From: Legionellaceae bacterium
GTDB taxonomy: Bacteria > Pseudomonadota > Gammaproteobacteria > Legionellales > Legionellaceae
Assembly (NCBI GenBank): GCA_947476305.1
Contig: CANJQE010000002.1
Span: 1 to 45,689 of the forward strand
Length of the DNA stretch: 45,689 bases
Direction of reading: 5' to 3'
Part shown: positions 33,087 to 43,236 of the stretch, piece after piece
Position numbering within the stretch: position 1 is the stretch's first letter
Layout: each line of letters begins with the position of its first letter
Position numbers and translations under genes: made by a program
The notes under the pieces: generated by a model
Seen by the model: the letters and a program-made list of their open reading frames with translations, nothing else
What the model was told of the DNA's origin: nothing
Database searches by the model: none

Positions 33087-35057
33087 TTATCCCGTAAAAG
33101 GATTTTTATAACGCTGTAAATAATGTTTTGCTAGATAATAAGAAGCATAGTCTGTTAAATGAGCCGGATCTCTAAAAACTGGTACATTATTAATATCAGC
33201 TTTACATTGACCATGCCTACATAAGAGTTTTTGCGGATCAATAACAATCAGTTGAGGATATTTTTTCTCCATTTTTGCAAATAAGTTATTAACCCATTTT
33301 TGTTCTTCTGGCACCATTTTATAATCACAGTCCTGGGGATTATAACTCGTTCCTTGTTTAATATGTTTTAAAAAACAAAGATAAGGATCTCCTTTATGAC
33401 TCAGAGGAATTGCTTTAATTAATACAGGTTTAGAACCGGCTTCTGTAATGAGTTGTAATCCCTTGTCTAAGGCTTTTTCCATTTGTCTTTGCGCTGACTG
33501 TAAAGGAGAGAAGGCTTTTTGTTTCTTCGTAATAATTTCCTCTAGATAAGCATTCCAGTTCGCACTAATAAGCACATAACTATAATGATTATTTTTAATC
33601 ATTTCATAATAGCGGGCTGTTTGTTTCTGACACTCGATATAGACTCCTTTTTTAGTAAGAAATTCTATTTGGGTAATACCTGGTAGAGTAAGACATGAAG
33701 GGATTGCTTGAGCAAGAATAGATAAATTTGCTTGCTTAGCAAATTTATCTATAAATAGCCAATAATGATTAGAGAAAGAATCTCCTATCATCAAACCTGT
33801 TTTACTATTTTTATTTTTAGCACCTATAGCACAATCTTTGCTTATTTCTGTATCTTTAAATACTAAACACGAAACTCGCTGAGTATTATGGTATTTTTTT
33901 ATTTCAGCAAAGACAGAAGTCACTTTAGAATATCGAGCAGGAAATCCCTCATGTTTTTTTACCTCATAAGCACCTAGATGAATAAGAAGGATAGGTAATA
34001 TAATTAAAAGAGCAACCGTGCTAAGGATAGGGAGAGAGCAAAAATTCCGCGCAGGTTTTTCAATAAAACGCCAGGAACAATAAGCAATAATAAAGGTAAT
34101 TGCAAAAATTATAGAACGCATTAAAGGATTTTCAGTTAGTCCCATATAACGACTAAAAGCAAATAAAGGCCAATGCCAAATATAAAGTGAATAAGAAATT
34201 AACCCTATAAAAACAAGCCATTTTAAAGAAAGAAACCGTATTACAAAATTAGTAGCACTATTATTACCAACTAAAATTAATACCGCTGTTGCAGCACATA
34301 TAATAAGAGCATAGGCATTAGGAAAACCTAAAGATACTCCCTCTAAGGTAGCAATATAAAACAAAGAAAAAAGGGCAAGCAAGGTTATAAAATTTAAAAA
34401 ATACTTATTAAGTGGCAAACGAGAACTATTTAAAGCAACACAAGCACCGATCAAAAATTCGAAAATACGGCTGGAAAGCAGATAATAAGTGTACGCAGTA
34501 TGATAGACGGAACCATAGAACGCTAAAAAGAATGATAATAAGGTTAGTACATAAATTACTTTCGGTACTTTTTCTTTACCAAAGCTACGATAAAGTAAAA
34601 AAAGGCCTAAAGGTAAAATTAGATAGCATTGCCACTCAATGGATAAAGACCAAGTGTGTAATAAGGGAAATTGTTTCCCATCGGGAGCAAAATAACCTGT
34701 AGTCGTATTACTAAAAAAAATATTAGAAATATAGAGCGATGTTTTGCGTAAGCTTTTACTGTATTGAATTAAATCATCAGGTAAACAATAAATTAGAGCA
34801 ACTACTGCAGTAACTAGTAATAAACAGATAAATACTGGCTGCAAACGCCAAAGCCTACGACTATAAAAACGAGCAAAGGAAAATTGATTATTGGCTAAAG
34901 AGTTATAAATTATTCCAGTGATTAGAAACCCAGAAATAACAAAAAAGATATCAACACCAATAAATCCTGAAGGAAATAATTTTACACCACCATGGAAAAA
35001 CAATACCAATAAAATGGCTACGGCTCTTAATCCATCGATGTAAGGAAAATAAGTCAT
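33087..35057 (-). CDS. OafA/YrhL-type acyltransferase 3 with C-terminal SGNH domain
   Basis: 'YFPYIDGLRAVAILLVLFFHGGVKLFPSGFIGVDIFFVISGFLITGII...LLHTWSLSIEWQCYLILPL' and SGNH-like 'GLMIGDSFSNHYWLFID ... FRDPAHLTDYASYYLAKHYL'. Confidence 0.92.
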   Translation of the reverse strand: MTYFPYIDGLRAVAILLVLFFHGGVKLFPSGFIGVDIFFVISGFLITGIIYNSLANNQFSFARFYSRRLWRLQPVFICLLLVTAVVALIYCLPDDLIQYSKSLRKTSLYISNIFFSNTTTGYFAPDGKQFPLLHTWSLSIEWQCYLILPLGLFLLYRSFGKEKVPKVIYVLTLLSFFLAFYGSVYHTAYTYYLLSSRIFEFLIGACVALNSSRLPLNKYFLNFITLLALFSLFYIATLEGVSLGFPNAYALIICAATAVLILVGNNSATNFVIRFLSLKWLVFIGLISYSLYIWHWPLFAFSRYMGLTENPLMRSIIFAITFIIAYCSWRFIEKPARNFCSLPILSTVALLIILPILLIHLGAYEVKKHEGFPARYSKVTSVFAEIKKYHNTQRVSCLVFKDTEISKDCAIGAKNKNSKTGLMIGDSFSNHYWLFIDKFAKQANLSILAQAIPSCLTLPGITQIEFLTKKGVYIECQKQTARYYEMIKNNHYSYVLISANWNAYLEEIITKKQKAFSPLQSAQRQMEKALDKGLQLITEAGSKPVLIKAIPLSHKGDPYLCFLKHIKQGTSYNPQDCDYKMVPEEQKWVNNLFAKMEKKYPQLIVIDPQKLLCRHGQCKADINNVPVFRDPAHLTDYASYYLAKHYLQRYKNPFTG

Positions 35058-35143
35058 TCACAATAGTTCATGAAAAAGATAAAATGCTTATATCATATAT
35101 AAGCCTATGCTCAAAATTCAAAGGAATAATTATTTAAAAGCCA

Positions 35144-35171
35144 TTGTGGGAATCCATTTATTTGTTATAAT
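35144..35171 (+). promoter_or_regulatory. putative sigma70 promoter of tRNA-Leu
   Basis: TTGTGG (35144..35149), 16-nt spacer, TATAAT (35166..35171), just upstream of the tRNA. Confidence 0.6.
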
Positions 35172-35182
35172 GGCCACGCAAT

Positions 35183-35269
35183 GCCGGGGTGGCGGAATTG
35201 GTAGACGCGGCGGATTCAAAATCCGTTGATGGTGACATCGTGTCGGTTCGAGTCCGACCCTCGGTACCA
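35183..35269 (+). tRNA. tRNA-Leu (anticodon CAA), CCA encoded
   Basis: GCCGGGGTGGCGGAATTGGTAGACGCGGCGGATTCAAAATCCG...GGTTCGAGTCCGACCCTCGGTACCA; class II tRNA with long variable arm; anticodon loop TTCAAAA. Confidence 0.95.
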
Positions 35270-35472
35270 TTGAGTATTTTCTTAACAATTCTCAATGGCT
35301 CAAAACGGCACATAACTTCTTGATTTTTATTGAATAACACTAACCTCTTCTTCTCAAATCATTCTCAACTATTCGCTATTATTCATATTTAATCACGCAT
35401 AATTTGGGTAAGATCTTGGGTAGGATTTTTTACCCTCTTATTCTAAAGTTGCTGCTTAGTTGGGGTAACTAT

Positions 35473-35574
35473 AAGCTTTCAGACGCAAAGATTAAATCTT
35501 TAAAGATGGACGATGGAAAACGGGATAGACTGGTTTTAGAAATACGACCTAGCAGGTGTAGCAACTGGCTTTAA
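35473..35574 (+). pseudogene. fossil N-terminus of a DUF4102-type tyrosine-recombinase integrase
   Basis: Reads KLSDAKIKSLKMDDGKRDRLVLEIRPSRCSNWL*, matching the pattern 'LTDxKIKxLKPxDxxxxLxDGxGLxLxVRPSGxKxWxxRYR', then stops. Confidence 0.65.
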
Positions 35575-35583
35575 AAGACAGTT

Positions 35584-36840
35584 CTAGTGGCATGCAGTTT
35601 TTAAATTGCCTTTATCCCGTAGGGATTGTTTTTCATTTTTATTGGTTTGTTGTTTGATTTTTAATAAGAAAGGAATAAAGAGCAGAGCACATACAACAGA
35701 CAGTTCATACAAACCCACCCAGCCAATACTCATTTGAATGCTCGCGGCTATAGGTCCAGAAATAATGCGTGGTATTGTCGATATGGCAACTAAAATAGAA
35801 AACTGGGTTCCGGTAAATTGTTTATTTACTAAACGCATAAATAAAGCTACTAATGCTGTTGAACCCATCCCTGCGGCAAAGTTATCAGAAAATACTGCTA
35901 CTGCTAATAAAACAGTATTCTTTCCCATCATAGCTAAGACAACAAAAAAGATATTAGTAAAAGCTTGTAATAAACCAAAGAAAAATAAAGAGCAATATAA
36001 GGAATAACGCATTAATACAAGACCAGCAATTAAGCCCCCTGCTAATATAGAAGTGATGCCTAATATTTTATTAATATAACCAATCGTTTCTAGGGAAAAG
36101 CCTAATCCTTGAATTAAAAAGGGCATTACAATACCACTGGTTGTAGTAGTGAAGGCCTCACCTAATTTATAACAAAAAATAAAAAGAAAAAGAGGGCCAA
36201 TTCCTGGCCGGGATAATAATTCTTTTATAGGCTCAATGAATAAAAAGCCAGTACTATTATTTTCTTTAAGCTCAGTTTGTGGCTCTTTGCTGACTAATAC
36301 GGCTATCATACCAATAGTCATTACCAAACCCATAAAACGATAAGTAACCCCCCAGCCCCAATGGTCTGCCATAATTAAAGCAAAACCTCCAGAAAACAAT
36401 AAGGCTAAACGATAACCAAATACTGCTAATGAAGCACCTAAAGCATGCTCTTGAGTGGGTAAATACTCCACTCGATGTGCGTCTATTGCTACATCTTGTG
36501 TTGCAGAAAAACAAGCCAGAATTAAGGCTAAAAAAGCTAATAAACGAGGGTGTTGTTCGGGTGTAAACCAGGCCATCACATTAAAACCAATCAACAGAAG
36601 AAACTGCATGGCTAAAATCCAGCTGCGTCGTTTACCTATTTTTAATAAAGAATAGCGATCGAGAATTGGTCCCCAAAACATACGATAAGTATAAGGAAGA
36701 CCTATTAAACTTAGAGCGCCTGTTGCTAATACGGAAAGACCACTATACGCATACCAAGCCTGTAATGTACTGCTCAGTAATGCCATTGGTAAACCAGAAG
36801 AAAAGCCTAAAATTAAAACAATAAAAAACCGTCTATTCAC
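35584..36840 (-). CDS. AmpG-like MFS transporter (muropeptide permease family)
   Basis: 'FSSGLPMALLSSTLQAWYAYSGLSVLATGALSLIGLPYTYRMFWGPILDRYSL...GKRRSWI...QDVAIDAHRVEYLP'. Confidence 0.88.
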   Translation of the reverse strand: MNRRFFIVLILGFSSGLPMALLSSTLQAWYAYSGLSVLATGALSLIGLPYTYRMFWGPILDRYSLLKIGKRRSWILAMQFLLLIGFNVMAWFTPEQHPRLLAFLALILACFSATQDVAIDAHRVEYLPTQEHALGASLAVFGYRLALLFSGGFALIMADHWGWGVTYRFMGLVMTIGMIAVLVSKEPQTELKENNSTGFLFIEPIKELLSRPGIGPLFLFIFCYKLGEAFTTTTSGIVMPFLIQGLGFSLETIGYINKILGITSILAGGLIAGLVLMRYSLYCSLFFFGLLQAFTNIFFVVLAMMGKNTVLLAVAVFSDNFAAGMGSTALVALFMRLVNKQFTGTQFSILVAISTIPRIISGPIAASIQMSIGWVGLYELSVVCALLFIPFLLKIKQQTNKNEKQSLRDKGNLKTACH

Positions 36841-36992
36841 TGAAACAGCTCACTCCTATGCAAAGCAAGACCTGATTTCGGCTCTCTTGAAAAAAGAACA
36901 TTCTATAAGTTCCTTCAATCTAAACCCATCCCAAAATTTTGACATTGCTAGTGATCTTTACACTCAAATTAATTAAATAGAGAGGAAGGGAT

Positions 36993-37022
36993 AATCACTC
37001 TGACTTTTAGTCAGAGTGATTT
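36993..37022. terminator. hairpin downstream of mip
   Basis: AATCACTCTGACT-ttt-AGTCAGAGTGATT immediately 3' of the mip stop codon. Confidence 0.7.
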
Positions 37023-37028
37023 CATTCA

Positions 37029-37730
37029 TTAAGCAGATTTCTTAACAGAAATTAAATGAATTTTGAAAATTAATGCTTCATTTGGGCCAATAGGTCCGCC
37101 AACACTTCTTGGACCATAAGCTAAATTAGAAGGAACGTAAACTTCCCATGTAGAACCAGCTGGCATTAATTGTAAGGCTTCAGTCCAACCTGGAATCACT
37201 TGTGATACTTGGAAAGTAGCAGGTTTGCCGGACTTATCAGTACTATCAAATACAGTACCATTGATTAAACGACCAGTATATTCTACGGTAACTGTATCCG
37301 CTTTCCCTGGTTTTGTACCCGTACCGTTTTCAATAACTTTGTATTGTAAACCACTTGGTAGAACTACAATACCTGGTTTTGATTTGTTATCAGCTAAAAA
37401 GGTTTCACCTTTAGTTTTGTTATCATCTGCTTTTTTATTAAATTCAGAGGTACGTTTAGCCATTAAATCTTTTTGGAATTTATTGAGAACATCTTTCATT
37501 TGTTGCTCAGTTAGAGCTAATGGAGCAGTTCCCATCCCATCCTGCATGCCTTTAGCTAATGCAGTTGGATTGATATCAATACCTTGAGTTTTAAAGTTTT
37601 TCCCTAAATCAGCACCAATACTATAGGACAACTTATCAGTGTCTGTAGATAATGATGTAGCATCGGTTGCAGCCATTGCAGTCGTCATCATTAGCCCCAT
37701 AACGGCGGCAGCGACCAATTTGATCTTCAT
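37029..37730 (-). CDS. mip: Mip, FKBP-type peptidyl-prolyl cis-trans isomerase (macrophage infectivity potentiator)
   Basis: '[65 protein letters not shown]...[58 protein letters not shown]'. Very close to Legionella Mip as I recall it. Start at MKIK rather than the ORF end at 37772. Confidence 0.97.
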   Translation of the reverse strand: MKIKLVAAAVMGLMMTTAMAATDATSLSTDTDKLSYSIGADLGKNFKTQGIDINPTALAKGMQDGMGTAPLALTEQQMKDVLNKFQKDLMAKRTSEFNKKADDNKTKGETFLADNKSKPGIVVLPSGLQYKVIENGTGTKPGKADTVTVEYTGRLINGTVFDSTDKSGKPATFQVSQVIPGWTEALQLMPAGSTWEVYVPSNLAYGPRSVGGPIGPNEALIFKIHLISVKKSA

Positions 37731-37886
37731 AAACAATCCCCTTTTAGTCTTTCTTATTGTAAAAATTCTCACTCATTTTGCCTAAAATTAACTAAAATTA
37801 CCAGTATATGCTGAGATTTAATTGTAAATAGACAAATACTCAATATACTTCTACACTTGCGAATATAAAACCTGAGATTTAATACT

Positions 37887-39263
37887 ATGAACATTAGTGT
37901 GTTTGATTTATTTTCCATCGGAATAGGCCCTTCTAGCTCTCATACTGTTGGCCCCATGCTAGCCGCTAATGCCTTTTTACAACTATTAGATGAACAGCAA
38001 GTACTCGATAAAACGCAGCGAGTGAAAATTGAATTATACGGTTCTTTAGCACTAACAGGAAAAGGTCATGGTACTGACAAAGCTATTTTAAATGGTCTTG
38101 AAAATCAGGCTCCAGAAACAGTAATTCCTGAACGCATGATTCCTCGAATGCAAGAAATCGTACACAGTAAACGTTTAAATCTTGCTGGTAAAAAAGAAAT
38201 CCACTTTGATGAAAAAGCAGATTTTCTATTTTTACAAAAAGAACTCTTGCCCTTACATACTAATGGCCTACGTTTTTCAGCTTTTGATAGTGCGGGAACT
38301 CTATTATTAAACCAAGTTTATTATTCTATTGGTGGTGGTTTTATTACTACTGAAGAAGAGTTTCATCAGAATACAGAAGACAGTAATCCCCCACCTTATC
38401 CTTTTTCCACAGCAGAACAACTCCTGAAGTTATGCGCAGAACATCATTTAACGATTGCGGAATTGATGCTAGAGAATGAAAAGACCTGGAGAGCTGTTGG
38501 AGAAATTCATCAAGGTATTTTAGCTCTTGCTAAGGTAATGGATGATTGTATTGCTAACGGTTGTAAACATGATGGTATATTACCCGGTGGTTTAAATCTT
38601 AAAAGAAGAGCCCCGGACTTATATAGAAAATTGATTGATCACAAGGGCATTAAAAGCGTATTTGAACAATCCGATATCATGAACCATTTAAATCTATACG
38701 CGATGGCAGTGAATGAAGAAAACGCTGCTGGAGGCCGAATTGTAACAGCCCCAACTAATGGAGCTGCTGGTATTATTCCTGCGGTACTTAAATATTGTCA
38801 GCAAGCCCATGATCGCATGAGTAATGAAAATGTTTATACTTATTTCCTCACTGCAGCGGCTATAGGCATCCTATACAAAAAAGGAGCCTCAATTTCTGGA
38901 GCTGAAGTAGGTTGTCAAGGAGAAGTAGGTGTTGCCTCTTCAATGGCAGCAGCTGGCCTTACTGCTGTGTTAGGTGGAACTGTGGCACAAGTAGAAAATG
39001 CAGCAGAAATTGCCATGGAACATCATTTGGGAATGACCTGTGATCCAGTATTAGGTCTGGTGCAAATTCCTTGTATTGAACGCAATGCAATGGGTTCGGT
39101 AAAAGCAGTAAATGCTACACGCATGGCTTTAATAGGCGATGGGCAGCATCATATTTCTTTAGATAAAGTCATTAAAACGATGAAGCAAACAGGCATGGAC
39201 ATGCAGAGTATTTACAAAGAAACCTCTATGGGTGGACTCGCGGTTAATTTACCTGAATGCTAA
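37887..39263 (+). CDS. sdaA: L-serine ammonia-lyase (L-serine dehydratase, iron-sulfur, single chain)
   Basis: '[30 protein letters not shown]...[24 protein letters not shown]...[20 protein letters not shown]...[17 protein letters not shown]...[33 protein letters not shown]'. Confidence 0.97.
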   Translation: MNISVFDLFSIGIGPSSSHTVGPMLAANAFLQLLDEQQVLDKTQRVKIELYGSLALTGKGHGTDKAILNGLENQAPETVIPERMIPRMQEIVHSKRLNLAGKKEIHFDEKADFLFLQKELLPLHTNGLRFSAFDSAGTLLLNQVYYSIGGGFITTEEEFHQNTEDSNPPPYPFSTAEQLLKLCAEHHLTIAELMLENEKTWRAVGEIHQGILALAKVMDDCIANGCKHDGILPGGLNLKRRAPDLYRKLIDHKGIKSVFEQSDIMNHLNLYAMAVNEENAAGGRIVTAPTNGAAGIIPAVLKYCQQAHDRMSNENVYTYFLTAAAIGILYKKGASISGAEVGCQGEVGVASSMAAAGLTAVLGGTVAQVENAAEIAMEHHLGMTCDPVLGLVQIPCIERNAMGSVKAVNATRMALIGDGQHHISLDKVIKTMKQTGMDMQSIYKETSMGGLAVNLPEC

Positions 39264-39299
39264 TTATTACGGGCTCTCGAGAGCCCGTAATAATTAGCA
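39258..39299. terminator. 42-bp perfect palindrome overlapping the sdaA stop codon, probable bidirectional terminator
   Basis: TGCTAATTATTACGGGCTCTC|GAGAGCCCGTAATAATTAGCA, fully self-complementary. Confidence 0.75.
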
Positions 39300-39407
39300 C
39301 GTTCCAGGGCTAACTTGAATCTGATGGGAAGACATGTTTGAGTTCATGTTGAACGAATAAAGTACTTAGAAAGCTCGCGTACATTAATGACACTAAGTTA
39401 CGCTTTT

Positions 39408-39438
39408 GTAGCCGGGATTAGCGCAGCGTAATCCCGGC
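39408..39438 (+). repeat. REP-like palindromic element
   Basis: GTAGCCGGGATTAGCGCAGCGTAATCCCGGC; same family as the minus-strand copy at 4826..4857. Confidence 0.65.
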
Positions 39439-39546
39439 CTTCAGCACACCCTTGTGGGCATTTCAGTATTACACTTCGTTAATACGATTTTCCCTTCAAA
39501 TCCTTAATTTAGTGCGATTACAGCATACATCAGTATGTGAGATTTA

Positions 39547-40770
39547 TCAGCGCTTTATTCGTTCAAGATTGACCAAAGATGATGTCCCTCTAGGACCTAA
39601 AAAAACTATTCTAAGTACTACGAGCACAAACCATAGTCCACCTAGAACAGAAATAAAAGCGAACAAAGGATTAACACTGATATAACCTAAAGCAATTACC
39701 GCTAATACTGCTGCTGACATATTAATAAAGCTCATCATTGCAGAGCCACTTGCTTTATCTTCTGCATATTCTAAAGCTAAACAAGAACCACCAGAGAATA
39801 AAAGTCCACTAAATAAATACAGACTCATCGTGCTAGCAAAAAACCATAAGACCTCTTTATGATTAGAGCAAAAAAGAATGGTTAAACTCAAGAGTCCTAG
39901 AGCAGTACCAATTAAACCCCAAAATACCAAAAACTCCGCCTTATAATGCTGTAATAAGCGTTTTGCTAAAAGCCCGCCAAGTAACATACCTAACATATTT
40001 AATCCATTCCAATAACCATAGGCTATAGGGGAAAGATTAAAAAATTGCTTGCTAATTAAAGGTCCTGCGGCAGAAAAGCAATAAGCTATAGCAGAACATA
40101 AACCCACTACTAAAGAATAAATAAGTAGTTCTTTAGAACGTAAAACATTCTGATAATTATGGATAATAGTCTTAATATTTAACGTTTGTGCCCTGACTAA
40201 AGTTTCTTGAAACACTACAGTTCCAAGCAACATGATTAATCCATGAATTAATAAAATAAAGAAACTATAGCTCCAATCATAATACTCTGTGGCTAGCCCT
40301 CCTAACACTACGGCCAAACCAATACCGAAGGTAAAGAAAATAATACTAGAGCCTATTGCTGTTTTTCTTTGTGGCTCAGGTATCCATTCATTGATTAACA
40401 TGAAGGTGCACGCTAAACCGCTAGCAGCCCCTAGGGCGGTGACTAAACGGCCAATAATCAATAAATAATAATGACCAGATAAGGAAGTAAAACAAATTAA
40501 AATCCCAATAAGATTTAGGACTAAACCTAAACGTAAAGCAAAAAGACGACCGAAACGATTAGCCAAAGGACCATAAATTAGCTGTCCAAATACATAACCC
40601 ACTAAAAAAGCTGAAATAACCCATTCTACTTGCCCTTGAGTTAATGAATAAAACTGCTGAATTTCAGGTAAAGAAGGGGTTAGAATAGCGGCTGAAAAAG
40701 AAGCTACTGCTATATAATTTAATAACCAAATAGCTCGAATAGATAACATAAAACCACCACTTATAGTCAA
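39547..40770 (-). CDS. MFS transporter, Bcr/CflA-like multidrug efflux
   Basis: 12-TM protein; 'LPEIQQFYSLTQGQVEWVISAFLVGYVFGQLIYGPLANRFGRLFALRLGLVLNLIGILICF'. Confidence 0.88.
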   Translation of the reverse strand: MTISGGFMLSIRAIWLLNYIAVASFSAAILTPSLPEIQQFYSLTQGQVEWVISAFLVGYVFGQLIYGPLANRFGRLFALRLGLVLNLIGILICFTSLSGHYYLLIIGRLVTALGAASGLACTFMLINEWIPEPQRKTAIGSSIIFFTFGIGLAVVLGGLATEYYDWSYSFFILLIHGLIMLLGTVVFQETLVRAQTLNIKTIIHNYQNVLRSKELLIYSLVVGLCSAIAYCFSAAGPLISKQFFNLSPIAYGYWNGLNMLGMLLGGLLAKRLLQHYKAEFLVFWGLIGTALGLLSLTILFCSNHKEVLWFFASTMSLYLFSGLLFSGGSCLALEYAEDKASGSAMMSFINMSAAVLAVIALGYISVNPLFAFISVLGGLWFVLVVLRIVFLGPRGTSSLVNLERIKR

Positions 40771-40833
40771 TTTATTACATTATAATAGTTAATAAATAAT
40801 CAATAAAGATGGCTAAAGGGTATTTTATGTTAA

Positions 40834-42216
40834 TTAAAAGTTAACAATCCAGGCAGAGCCATTGGGAGTATAGAATAAATCACTGACAGCATAACCAATT
40901 ACTGCTGCAAATTGCTCATTAATATAGAGCAATGGGATACGATCTCTAAGCCAGACTGGAACTTGCCATTCTTGGAATAATTTTTTTAATACTTTGGTTT
41001 GCTGGTGCAAAAGGATTCGTTCACCTCCTTGACGAAATCTAATGATAATTTGCGCCTCTTCAGGAATAGCTAATCCTTGTTGAGCCTTTGTTGCAAACAA
41101 AGTATAACCCTCTGCAATGATTAAAGATTGAGGAAAATGAGACCACTCTACCTGATCTGGTAATTGAGTTTGTTGTTTTTTTTCAAGATAAATGCGTCCT
41201 TGATAACGACGAATACAAAGCTCATTCCAATGAACTAAGGGGGTCGCATCTACATTTGCCCATAAGAGTTCGCTTACTAAACGCTTCATAATCGCTGTAG
41301 TTGGTAGTTTAATTTCATTTTTTTTCAACCAAACCCGTAGCACATTAATGATACGTTCTTCACTAAGCTCTTTTAAAGGCTCAATCAATAAAGAATGAGT
41401 AGCTAGTTCAAGTTCATTACAATCTTGTAGTGCCAACTCATATAAATTCTTCTTTCCCTGCTGGCAATGGGAAGCAGTGCGAGCAATAGTTCCTACAATC
41501 CCAGGCCATTTTTTTACTAATAAAGGCATAATCTGATGGCGTAGATAATTACGCGTAAAACTTAGATCTTCATTACTCTCATCCTCAATCCATTCTAGTT
41601 TTTGCGTTAATGCATAATGATGGAGTTGTGCTCGTGCATGCGTTAAAAATGGTCTTGCCATAATGCCTGAGGAGAAACTACTGTATTCTTGTATTCCAAC
41701 CAGACCATCAATCCCCGCGCCTCGAAAAAGCTGTAATAAAACTGTTTCTGCTTGATCATCCAAATGCTGACCTAAAAGCAAACAACGTTCTTTGTTCAAT
41801 AAACGAGAAAAAACAGTAAACCGAGCTACTCTCGCCTCTTCTTCGATATTAGAAGAACGATTAAATTCAACTTCTTCTGTTATAAAAGGAATATTTAAAT
41901 CGTGGCAAAAATCCTCACAATGCCTTTGCCAATGAAGAGCATTAGGACTAATACCATGGTTGATATGAACTGCTAATAAACGAGAATTTAATGCAGCGTG
42001 AGAGGCAATGCAATGCAAAAGGACCGTAGAATCTAATCCACCACTAAAACCTACTATTAATTGATCAAACTGTTGTAACCGTTCAATCCATTGACTATTT
42101 AGTAACTGTGTAAACCCAACTACTTCTTCTTGCGGAACTGAAGTTAATGGGTCATGCTGTTCAGGTATAGAATCCATTATTGATAAGCTATTATTTTTAC
42201 ACCTAATCACAGGCAC
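40834..42216 (-). CDS. tilS: tRNA(Ile)-lysidine synthase
   Basis: '[19 protein letters not shown]...[29 protein letters not shown]...[46 protein letters not shown]'. Start ambiguous: GTG 42216 or ATG 42177. Confidence 0.95.
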   Translation of the reverse strand: MPVIRCKNNSLSIMDSIPEQHDPLTSVPQEEVVGFTQLLNSQWIERLQQFDQLIVGFSGGLDSTVLLHCIASHAALNSRLLAVHINHGISPNALHWQRHCEDFCHDLNIPFITEEVEFNRSSNIEEEARVARFTVFSRLLNKERCLLLGQHLDDQAETVLLQLFRGAGIDGLVGIQEYSSFSSGIMARPFLTHARAQLHHYALTQKLEWIEDESNEDLSFTRNYLRHQIMPLLVKKWPGIVGTIARTASHCQQGKKNLYELALQDCNELELATHSLLIEPLKELSEERIINVLRVWLKKNEIKLPTTAIMKRLVSELLWANVDATPLVHWNELCIRRYQGRIYLEKKQQTQLPDQVEWSHFPQSLIIAEGYTLFATKAQQGLAIPEEAQIIIRFRQGGERILLHQQTKVLKKLFQEWQVPVWLRDRIPLLYINEQFAAVIGYAVSDLFYTPNGSAWIVNF

Positions 42217-43156
42217 CTATAACCATAAATTTTTGGTATCTCATCTCAATTAGCTCATCAAGAGGAATCTGCTTTAATACATTTAGCTCAGAAGTTAATA
42301 CATTTTTTACCTGCTTTGCCATTTCATCGACATTACGATGGGCTCCGCCTAAAGGCTCAGAAATAACCTTATCAACTATTTTATTTTCTAAAATTCTATC
42401 TGCTGTAATTCCCATGGCGCGGGCTGCTTCACTGGCCTTTGTAGCATCCTTCCATAAAATAGAAGCACAGCCTTCTGGAGAAATCACTGAGTAAATACCA
42501 AATTGCAACATTAATATACTATCACCAACGCCAATAGCTAAAGCGCCGCCAGAACCAGCCTCACCTGTAATAATACAAATAATGGGGGTTTTAAAACGGG
42601 ACATAGCGAATAAATTACGTGCTATAGCTTCCGATTGATTACGTTCTTCAGCACCAATTCCTGGATAAGCACCTGCAGTGTCAATAAAAGTCACAATAGG
42701 TAAATTAAATTTTTCTGCCATTTTCATTAAACGTAATGCTTTTCGGTATTCTTCAGGACGAGCCATACCAAAATTACGATAAACCTTTTCCTTAGTGCGC
42801 TTACCTTTTTGATGTCCTAATACCATAACCGGTTCACCATCCAAGCGTGCCATACCACCAATAATAGCAGGGGCAGAAGAATAGCTTCTATCTCCATGCA
42901 GCTCTTGGAAGTCTGTGAATATACGCTCAATGTAATCGGTAGTTTGAGGACGTAGAGGATGGCGAGCCATCTGAGCAATTTGCCAAGGCTCTAAATTTGA
43001 AAAAATAGTTTCCGTTAATTCTTCACATTTTGTCTCAAGTCTTGCAATCTCTTCGCTTAAATTAATTGTATTATCACTACCTACCATTCGCAATGCTTCA
43101 ATTTTTTGCTTTAACTCTTCGATAGGTTGCTCAAAATCCAAAAATTGTCGGCTCAT
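42203..43156 (-). CDS. accA: acetyl-CoA carboxylase carboxyltransferase subunit alpha
   Basis: '[19 protein letters not shown]...[80 protein letters not shown]'. Confidence 0.98.
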   Translation of the reverse strand: MSRQFLDFEQPIEELKQKIEALRMVGSDNTINLSEEIARLETKCEELTETIFSNLEPWQIAQMARHPLRPQTTDYIERIFTDFQELHGDRSYSSAPAIIGGMARLDGEPVMVLGHQKGKRTKEKVYRNFGMARPEEYRKALRLMKMAEKFNLPIVTFIDTAGAYPGIGAEERNQSEAIARNLFAMSRFKTPIICIITGEAGSGGALAIGVGDSILMLQFGIYSVISPEGCASILWKDATKASEAARAMGITADRILENKIVDKVISEPLGGAHRNVDEMAKQVKNVLTSELNVLKQIPLDELIEMRYQKFMVIGACD

Positions 43157-43236
43157 TCGTTACTCTGTATTGAATTAAAGATCAGAGTATATGATACTCT
43201 TAACCGTTAATACACGCTAGTTCAAAACAAAAACAT

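Noticed and set aside
35158-35340. 60-aa minus-strand ORF (GTEGRTRTDTMSPSTDFESAASTNSATPALR)
   Set aside because: It is the antisense translation of tRNA-Leu, a well-known annotation artefact.
37225-37587. 120-aa plus-strand ORF
   Set aside because: Antisense to mip; no independent support.
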